NCBI GenBank assembly: GCA_017406005.1
Contig: JAFQZI010000035.1
Location: forward strand, 1 to 35,822
DNA from: Oscillospiraceae bacterium
GTDB lineage: Bacteria > Bacillota > Clostridia > Oscillospirales > Oscillospiraceae
Direction: 5' to 3'
DNA: 35,822 nucleotides
Shown: positions 31,802 to 35,822 of the stretch, one piece after another
Position numbering within the stretch: the stretch's first letter is position 1
How the letters are laid out: each line of letters starts with the position of its first letter
Translations under genes and position numbers: made by a program
Notes under the pieces: generated by a model
Databases searched by the model: none
The model's input: only the letters and a program-made list of their open reading frames with translations
Told to the model about the DNA's origin: nothing

Positions 31802-31814
31802 ATGGTTAACAAGT

Positions 31815-31926
31815 GTGCAGGTCGGTGCAGGTCATATCTAAAAGTTTGTACGCGCGCGAGAAAAATGAAAAAACAGAAAAATACTTTCTATAGGAAATTT
31901 ATGATTTGACCTGCACGGATCTGCAC
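31815..31926. repeat. Module 1 inverted arms, 72-nt spacer
   Basis: Left arm 31815-31834 and right arm 31907-31926 are inverted repeats matching at 18 of 20 positions. The left arm is itself two direct half-sites (GTGCAGGTC twice). The 72-nt spacer includes GTTTGTACGCGCGCGAGAAAAA and an A/T-rich part ending in a CTATAGGAAATTTA-like sequence. The set looks like protein-binding sites of a phage regulator, replication origin or packaging site. Confidence 0.82.
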
Positions 31927-31971
31927 AAAATAGAAAAAATTTTTCTGAAGAAGACGAGGAGGATTATTACG

Positions 31972-32142
31972 ATGAGAAAAATCGAAAAAAATGATATGCA
32001 TAGACATTCATATCGCCGTGTGCTGAGAATGCATTATATTGAGGGTTTGACCTGGAAAGAAATCTCAATAAGGCTGAATGTGACGAGGAGCAATATCGGT
32101 TATCTGGAATCTCAGGATCTGCGCCAGTTGGCAAGCTTATAG
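31972..32142 (+). CDS. Small sigma-region-4-like HTH protein (phage type), module 1
   Basis: 56 residues: MRKIEKNDMHRHSYRRVLRM then HYIEGLTWKEISIRLNVTRSNIGYLESQDL. The LRxHYIEGLTWxEIxxRLNVTxxxxxxLxxxxL pattern is that of a sigma-70 region 4-like helix-turn-helix seen in small phage regulators. GGAGG lies nine bases before the ATG. It is shorter than usual for the phage family, as the N-terminal region is only about 18 residues. It sits between its inverted arms and a sigma-A promoter. It might bind the arms or the promoter; this is inference. Confidence 0.75.
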   Translation: MRKIEKNDMHRHSYRRVLRMHYIEGLTWKEISIRLNVTRSNIGYLESQDLRQLASL

Positions 32143-32194
32143 CAGCTCCAAAAATTTGTACATGCTTTTGTATCAATTGTACGCACTTTGGCAG

Positions 32195-32223
32195 TTGAGT
32201 CTATAGGGCAATTGGTGTATAAT
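32195..32223 (+). promoter_or_regulatory. Promoter of ~52-nt leader RNA, module 1
   Basis: TTGAGT (32195-32200), 17-base spacer, TATAAT (32218-32223). Transcription would start near 32230 and meet the terminator at 32246-32281. Confidence 0.8.
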
Positions 32224-32245
32224 GTAAACTGTCAGAAAGTATAAA

Positions 32246-32281
32246 ACGAGAGACAAGGCGCGAGGCCTGTCTCTCGTTTTT
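32246..32281 (+). terminator. Terminator immediately before a Shine-Dalgarno
   Basis: CGAGAGACA-AGGC/GGCC-TGTCTCTCG followed by TTTTT, then within four bases GGAGGTGAT. A promoter, a leader of about 50 bases, then this hairpin, then a strong ribosome binding site suggests that expression downstream depends on read-through. Confidence 0.88.
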
Positions 32282-32287
32282 GCGGAG

Positions 32288-32389
32288 GTGATTACAACGG
32301 AATTTCAGCCGGAGATCTCGGGCTGTGTCAGGGTGGCGGTTAAACCTACCGAGACAGCAACAGCACAGCCTGTTAAAATAATGCTGTGA
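32288..32389 (+). pseudogene. Short ORF relic downstream of the terminator
   Basis: GTG at 32288 or, more likely in the original, a codon now ACG at 32297 gives (V)ITTEFQPEISGCVRVAVKPT, ending TATAQPVKIML, about 30 residues. The GGAGGTGAT at 32284-32292 is well spaced only for the ACG position, so an ATG to ACG change may have removed the start. No family is recognised. Confidence 0.35.
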
Positions 32390-32497
32390 CAGTCTGTGAT
32401 GGTCATATCAGAAAGTTTGTACGCGCGGGAGAAAAATCAAAAAAGTAAAAATTTTCTCTATAGGGAATTTACGGAAATGACCGTCTCCGACCGTCAC
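32386..32497. repeat. Module 2 inverted arms, 72-nt spacer
   Basis: Left arm 32386-32405 and right arm 32478-32497 match at 16 of 20 positions as inverted repeats, with the same 72-nt spacing as module 1. The arm sequence differs from module 1 (GTGACAGTC, GTGATGGTC half-sites), but left and right arms changed together. The spacer has the same GTTTGTACGCGCG-GAGAAAAAT core. Confidence 0.8.
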
Positions 32498-32557
32498 ACA
32501 TATAATAATGGCTGATCTGCAGCGTGGATAACCCCGCGCTGTTGCCACGAGCTGAGG

Positions 32558-32683
32558 ATGCACTATATTAATGGCCTGACCTGGCAGGCAATTGCTGAAC
32601 GGTTGAACGTTACGGAAAGACATGCCTATTATTTCAGCAGAAAAGCGCATGACGAATTGCTGCATTATATGGGCGGAACTTAA
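32558..32683 (+). pseudogene. Sigma-region-4-like HTH, module 2, N-terminus lost
   Basis: From ATG 32558 (no usable ribosome binding site) 41 residues read MHYINGLTWQAIAERLNVTE, then RHAYYFSRKAHDELLHYMGG. The frame upstream (CCHEL before RMHY) is closed by TGA and has no start codon. The C-terminal half is fuller than in module 1 and has the normal length of the phage HTH family, so each copy keeps a different good part. Confidence 0.65.
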
Positions 32684-32724
32684 AGTTCAGGCTTTTATCA
32701 TGCAATTTTCAGGGTGTTATCAGG

Positions 32725-32753
32725 ATGACAGCAAGGTGCAATTTGAGTATACT
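32725..32753 (+). promoter_or_regulatory. Promoter of module 2 leader
   Basis: ATGACA (32725-32730), 17-base spacer, TATACT (32748-32753). The next 45 bases match module 1 closely, up to GAGAGACAGGGCG, where the right half of the terminator is missing and a terminase-like relic begins. Confidence 0.7.
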
Positions 32754-32794
32754 GTAAACTGTCAGAAAGTGTAAAACGAGAGACAGGGCGTCAA

Positions 32795-32967
32795 AACCTG
32801 CATATATCGTCTTCGGCATGATACAGAAAGCCGCCAAGGGGGATACCTCGGCGGCGAAGTTTATTAAGGAGATCAACAGGGAAGGGCCTTCCCGGATGAT
32901 ACCGGGATTTTCAATCTTCGTTCCCTCAGCGATGTGGTTCTCTGCCGTTTGGCTGGGTTCACACTGA
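32795..32967 (+). pseudogene. Phage terminase small-subunit-like remnant
   Basis: The frame KPAYIVFGMIQKAAKGDTSAA followed by KFIKEINREGPSRM has the A-K/T-GDT-x-AA-x-FI-x-E-x pattern found near the C-terminus of some small terminase subunits and related phage proteins. After that the frame carries no similarity I know and stops at 32967. There is no start. The fragment begins directly after the broken terminator half, so a deletion probably removed the 5' part of the packaging gene. Confidence 0.4.
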
Positions 32968-33015
32968 AGAAGCTGATGCAGAGCGAGATGTGAAGGCATC
33001 GCATGCTGGAATATA
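32950..33015 (+). repeat. Diverged 66-nt repeat, left copy
   Basis: About two-thirds identical to 34296-34361, with a nearly identical 25-base core (32970-32994, one mismatch with 34316-34340) containing ATGCAGAGCGAGATGTGAA. The two copies flank the CPBP/zinc-ribbon pair. The remaining stretch to 33106 holds no gene I can support. Confidence 0.65.
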
Positions 33016-33106
33016 ATGAAATGAAACAGATAATGGAAGCAATTTCTTCTCTTCCTGTTCATATCCAAACAGCTTTTTTTAACCTCGTCTTTTGACCGTA
33101 TTTCTC

Positions 33107-33874
33107 TTATAACAAAATGATCCAGATGATCTTCCAAACTATATGTGCACCGGCGTGCGCCATCATGGAATACTGAATGGCATGTTTGCGATACAGGTAT
33201 CCAAAGGCCAGTCCACCAACGCCGTTCAGGAGAAAGCATCGCAGCAGAATCATCGGCGTTATTTCGCCAAACATCTGCATGGTAGACGGCAGATGGCCTG
33301 CCGCAAAGAGAAGAGCAGCAATGATATTTGCTGCAACAATGACGCCCGTGGGAAGATTTGCTTCTCTGCGGAAGAAAATCCTCCACGCAATATAGGCGAT
33401 GAGCGACATCATAAACAATCTCAGCATGATTTCTTCAATCACGCCTCCGTAGAGCACTGATGCTATCCAGTATGCAAAAGACGGCTTTCCCTGATACATT
33501 GCGGCAACCTGCGGGATATGGTTCCTGAAATAAAAGAGATCCGTGCAAAGAACCAGGCCGGTAAACAGAGTCATCCCGATTGTAATCATAACCGGCTTTT
33601 TTTCAAATCTTACCGGTTTCATGAGACCGATTTTATCCGAAAGAATATAGCCGAAAAAGCCGAGTATCAACGCATAGATCAGGGTCTGTATAGTGGTGAA
33701 CAGATAGTACAAGCTCTGATTGTTTCCGATTTGCGCCAGAATTTGACCCTTAACATCATCCGTAAGTTCAGCCCAGCCATAGACACCCGTAAAATACCCG
33801 CCGACAATTGCTATGGGAACAAGTGCCAGAACAAACAGCAAAGGCTTTTTGAATTTATGCAGAAGCGTCGTCAT
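33107..33874 (-). CDS. CPBP family intramembrane metalloprotease
   Basis: 255 residues with seven to eight membrane segments. The motifs of the CPBP (CAAX-protease and bacteriocin-processing) family are present: EEIMLRLF in the first conserved helix (EExxxR), FAAGHLPS with the first metal His, and MMAHAGAHIVW with the second pair. An N-terminal segment (LLFVLALVPIAIVGGYF) precedes an external loop with an acidic stretch. Family members process prenylated peptides, mature or give immunity to bacteriocins, or cleave membrane proteins. AGGAGGTGATGAGAA lies before the ATG. The gene starts 14 bases after the zinc-ribbon relic's stop, so they were once an operon. Confidence 0.92.
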   Translation of the reverse strand: MTTLLHKFKKPLLFVLALVPIAIVGGYFTGVYGWAELTDDVKGQILAQIGNNQSLYYLFTTIQTLIYALILGFFGYILSDKIGLMKPVRFEKKPVMITIGMTLFTGLVLCTDLFYFRNHIPQVAAMYQGKPSFAYWIASVLYGGVIEEIMLRLFMMSLIAYIAWRIFFRREANLPTGVIVAANIIAALLFAAGHLPSTMQMFGEITPMILLRCFLLNGVGGLAFGYLYRKHAIQYSMMAHAGAHIVWKIIWIILL

Positions 33875-33888
33875 TTCTCATCACCTCC

Positions 33889-34212
33889 TCAGACTTCTAC
33901 GCAGAATCTTTTGTGGCCGCATTGGGTGCAGGTAAGCTTACGGGTAGCAGGGGTATGCTTTGCCCAAAGTGCTTCTTTGAATGTGGGTTTGTATACCTCG
34001 TGGCATTCCGGACAAATGTATTTTACATAATTGAAGTAGTACCGGCTGACCAGTATGCCCCAGGGAACAGCCACCAGCACCCAGATGACGAACGGCCACC
34101 AAACGCCTTTGACGATCCAGAAAATGATGAAAGACTATTGCAGTGCCGTGACCAGTATCCCGGTCAGGATCATCATCCAGTGCATCTTTTTCAGTTTTTT
34201 CTTGCCTTCCAT
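33889..34212 (-). pseudogene. Zinc-ribbon membrane protein with in-frame TAG
   Basis: The frame MEGKKKLKKMHWMMILTGIL then VTALQ-stop-SFIIFWIVKGVWW and VSRYYFNYVKYICPECHEVYK encodes two membrane segments followed by a zinc ribbon with CPEC and CTQC. The interruption is TAG at 34135-34137 within the first loop. Similar Clostridia proteins continue TALQ-I/W-x-FIIYWIVKGxWWPFVIW, so a coding triplet has been lost here. The short internal ORF from 34080 alone has no ribosome binding site. It precedes the CPBP gene on the same strand. Confidence 0.78.
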
Positions 34213-34295
34213 TATGACAAATACATGACAAAGCGTAACAAGCAATACCTTACGCAGGGGGATTTTTTGATATGGAACAAAAAAACCGAGTCGCC

Positions 34296-34361
34296 TGGCA
34301 GGGTTTACCCTTGGAAAGCTCATGCAGAGCGAGATGTGAAAAGCCCGGCAAACCGGAATGT
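34296..34361 (+). repeat. Diverged 66-nt repeat, right copy
   Basis: Matches 32950-33015 in the same orientation. Its right end lies 12 bases from the stop of the amidinotransferase-like relic. The rest of 34213-34372 holds no gene I can support. Confidence 0.65.
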
Positions 34362-34372
34362 GTGCATTACAC

Positions 34373-34690
34373 TCAGAATAATTCAGCAATCATGCATCTT
34401 GCGGAACCGCCGCCATTTTCTTCAATACAATCCAAAACAGGTGAATAGGGTTCATTTTGGACGATAAAAATCAACTTGTTCATCCGACAGGCTGTCGTAA
34501 GCTGATAGGGACATGATCAGACAGGCTTCTTATTTCTTATTATGGACCTCAAGCATGTTTCCCGCAAAATGGCTCATCTGTTTATATGTGATTTCCACAA
34601 TTGTCTTTCCAGTGTTCTCAGGAGATTTAGTACCATTGATCTTTCTTTCGGATCCGTAATGGATTTTACCTGTCTGTCGATCCTGAAAGA
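34373..34690 (-). pseudogene. Amidinotransferase-like (CtlX/arginine-deiminase-related) C-terminal relic
   Basis: Three pieces read in order on the minus strand: GKTIVEITYKQMSHFAGNML, then after TAA EACLIMSLSAYDSLSDEQVD, then in another frame (from ATG 34483) SPVLDCIEENGGGSARCMIA. Together they follow the end of the arginine-deiminase-like fold, in which EQM-x-x-FAGNxLE is followed by xMSxxAYDSL and finally GGGSxRCM with the catalytic Cys. The gene has an in-frame stop and a frameshift and lacks its first two-thirds. It lies directly after the linear amide hydrolase on the same strand. Confidence 0.6.
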
Positions 34691-34691
34691 A

Positions 34692-35822
34692 TTATTGGCC
34701 AGTTGAAATCCGGTTTCCCTCCACATCAAACGTGAAAGATTTTGAATAGTTCTGGAATGGCCAGACTTCCACTGTTTTCTTCTCGTTGTTGTAAATCGCA
34801 CTGTATTGTGTCATGGAAATGCCGGAGGCATTTGTATAAGGGTTTTGAGCCACGCTCTGGAGGATTACCAAAGCCGTGGATTCCGGCATTATTGTATAAT
34901 ACTCTTCTTTGGCTATATCCCTATAGCATTCCAGCTGTCCCAGGATTGTAACGAAGCGATGATAACCATGACCGTAGCCATAATGATAATTCGGCGTCAT
35001 ATCTTCATCGGTCATTTTAACGGCCTCTTCTCTGAGCTTGCCGTCACGGTAAGAATCCTCCATATCATCGCTGCCCAGGTAGAAGTTTGTGCAGATATCG
35101 GAAGGAATGACTTTGATCAGACTATTCCGGCTCTCAATCACGACGCTGCACCCGGTTGCATCAGATACCATAAAATGACAGTCCTGCCAATCTTCCGGTA
35201 CAAGAATGCCGGTTTCCGTTTTCCGGATAGCCTCATCAACATTCGCACAGTCATCCAGCATGTAACGCAGCAGCATGCTGGATCCGGCCGGGAATCTCGA
35301 AGGTTGATCACCTTCCTTGATATCCACACGCTGAATGGATACGTAAAGACCTTTTTCATTGATCCCATCCATACACTGATAGGGCAGAATATCCAGCATG
35401 TCAATATCAAACCCAATCTGGTCCGGCCCACCCTGCTGCAGCAGCGGATTGCTTTCGTCGCACCAAACTGCGTCGGCAACAGCGATTGATTCATACTTGC
35501 CTTCCGGCTTGCAGTGAAGGATGATGTTTAACCCCGTCAAAGTATGGTCTTCTTCTGACACTCGGTGGGGATAATCATAATTTCGGCAGGTTATGGACTC
35601 TCCTTCGACGTTATGGGTAAAGAAGACCGAGCAACCGGGATCGATATAACCGATTTTTCTCATGGCATTCATCACTTCAGAACTATAATAGTCCTTTGTG
35701 TAGTCCATGAAGTACAGATATCCATCATCATCAAGCCGCGTAACAGCATCATGATTTCCATCGTCAGATGCAAAGACGGAAATTGAGTTGACAACCAGCA
35801 CGATCGCAATCAATGCTGTTAG
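34692..35822 (-). CDS. Linear amide C-N hydrolase (choloylglycine/penicillin V acylase family), start beyond window
   Basis: At least 376 residues to the right edge. The frame does not reach a start inside the window; LTALIAIVLVVNSISVFA at the edge is the hydrophobic core of a signal peptide, so it is secreted. The N-terminal-nucleophile segment is PGCSVFFTHNVEGESITCRNYDYPH: Cys in GCSVF would be the nucleophile, and RNYDYP is the conserved Arg-Asn-Tyr-Asp element. Downstream LYVSIQRVD and FMVSDATGCSVVIE also fit. The acyl substrate (bile salt, penicillin V or N-acyl amino acid) cannot be told. The stop is TAA at 34692. Confidence 0.85.
   Translation of the reverse strand, partial: LTALIAIVLVVNSISVFASDDGNHDAVTRLDDDGYLYFMDYTKDYYSSEVMNAMRKIGYIDPGCSVFFTHNVEGESITCRNYDYPHRVSEEDHTLTGLNIILHCKPEGKYESIAVADAVWCDESNPLLQQGGPDQIGFDIDMLDILPYQCMDGINEKGLYVSIQRVDIKEGDQPSRFPAGSSMLLRYMLDDCANVDEAIRKTETGILVPEDWQDCHFMVSDATGCSVVIESRNSLIKVIPSDICTNFYLGSDDMEDSYRDGKLREEAVKMTDEDMTPNYHYGYGHGYHRFVTILGQLECYRDIAKEEYYTIMPESTALVILQSVAQNPYTNASGISMTQYSAIYNNEKKTVEVWPFQNYSKSFTFDVEGNRISTGQ

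Overview
The window looks like chromosomal DNA of a low-to-mid GC Bacillota, most likely a gut- or rumen-type Clostridia. The evidence is strong GGAGG-type ribosome binding sites, sigma-A promoters, intrinsic terminators, Clostridia-type small families (DUF4250, TIGR04076, DUF362 ferredoxin-like protein, YczE-like protein) and signal peptides ending in ...A-x-A/E. A placement near Christensenellales is only a guess.

Left end (1-3180): a decayed prophage. A phage structural gene cut by the window edge, an N4-gp56-type major capsid gene and the last part of the gene before it all lie on the minus strand. They are joined head-to-head at about 2340-2372 to the catalytic half of a tyrosine integrase on the plus strand. 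The integrase points at tRNA-Pro(GGG), a plausible attachment site.

Nucleotide and folate housekeeping (3180-6950): a 5'(3')-deoxyribonucleotidase and a MazG-like pyrophosphohydrolase on the minus strand; then a plus-strand run of a secreted metallo-beta-lactamase-fold lipoprotein, an esterase interrupted by one TGA, and 5-formyltetrahydrofolate cyclo-ligase.

Middle (7000-15620): an unrecognised acidic protein, a spermidine-synthase-like protein, a 58-residue orphan protein with its own promoter and terminator, a two-domain iron-sulfur flavoprotein, a secreted leucine-rich-repeat protein, a 50-residue double-glycine-leader peptide, an HpcH/HpaI aldolase, a metallophosphoesterase, an MBL hydrolase, a solitary Phd-type antitoxin and a DUF4250 protein.

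15640-24400: a MacB-type export operon (ATPase, FtsX-like permease, HlyD-like adaptor), a membrane-anchored Pro/Thr-rich protein, a DUF2007-like protein, a DUF362/4Fe-4S protein, a TIGR04076 protein and a BadF/BcrA-type sugar kinase. Four copies of a dispersed palindromic repeat (core TCGCGA-type arms around a 33-nt middle) lie in the intergenic spaces here.

24440-31800: an SNF2-type helicase, a YczE-like membrane protein, a small unknown protein, a thioredoxin-DUF5684 fusion, a frameshifted MATE-HATPase fusion and a COG3910-type ATPase whose 5' end is obscured by terminator-like hairpins.

Right end (31800-35822): a tandemly duplicated phage control module. Each copy has two 20-bp inverted arms exactly 72 nt apart, a small sigma-region-4-like HTH ORF and a sigma-A promoter; copy 1 then has a very short leader and terminator followed at once by a Shine-Dalgarno, and copy 2 runs into a terminase-small-subunit-like relic. 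Next come a CPBP protease, a zinc-ribbon membrane gene broken by TAG, an amidinotransferase-like relic, and a linear amide C-N hydrolase cut by the window edge. The number of broken genes (two nonsense, one frameshift, several truncations) means either active decay or local assembly error.
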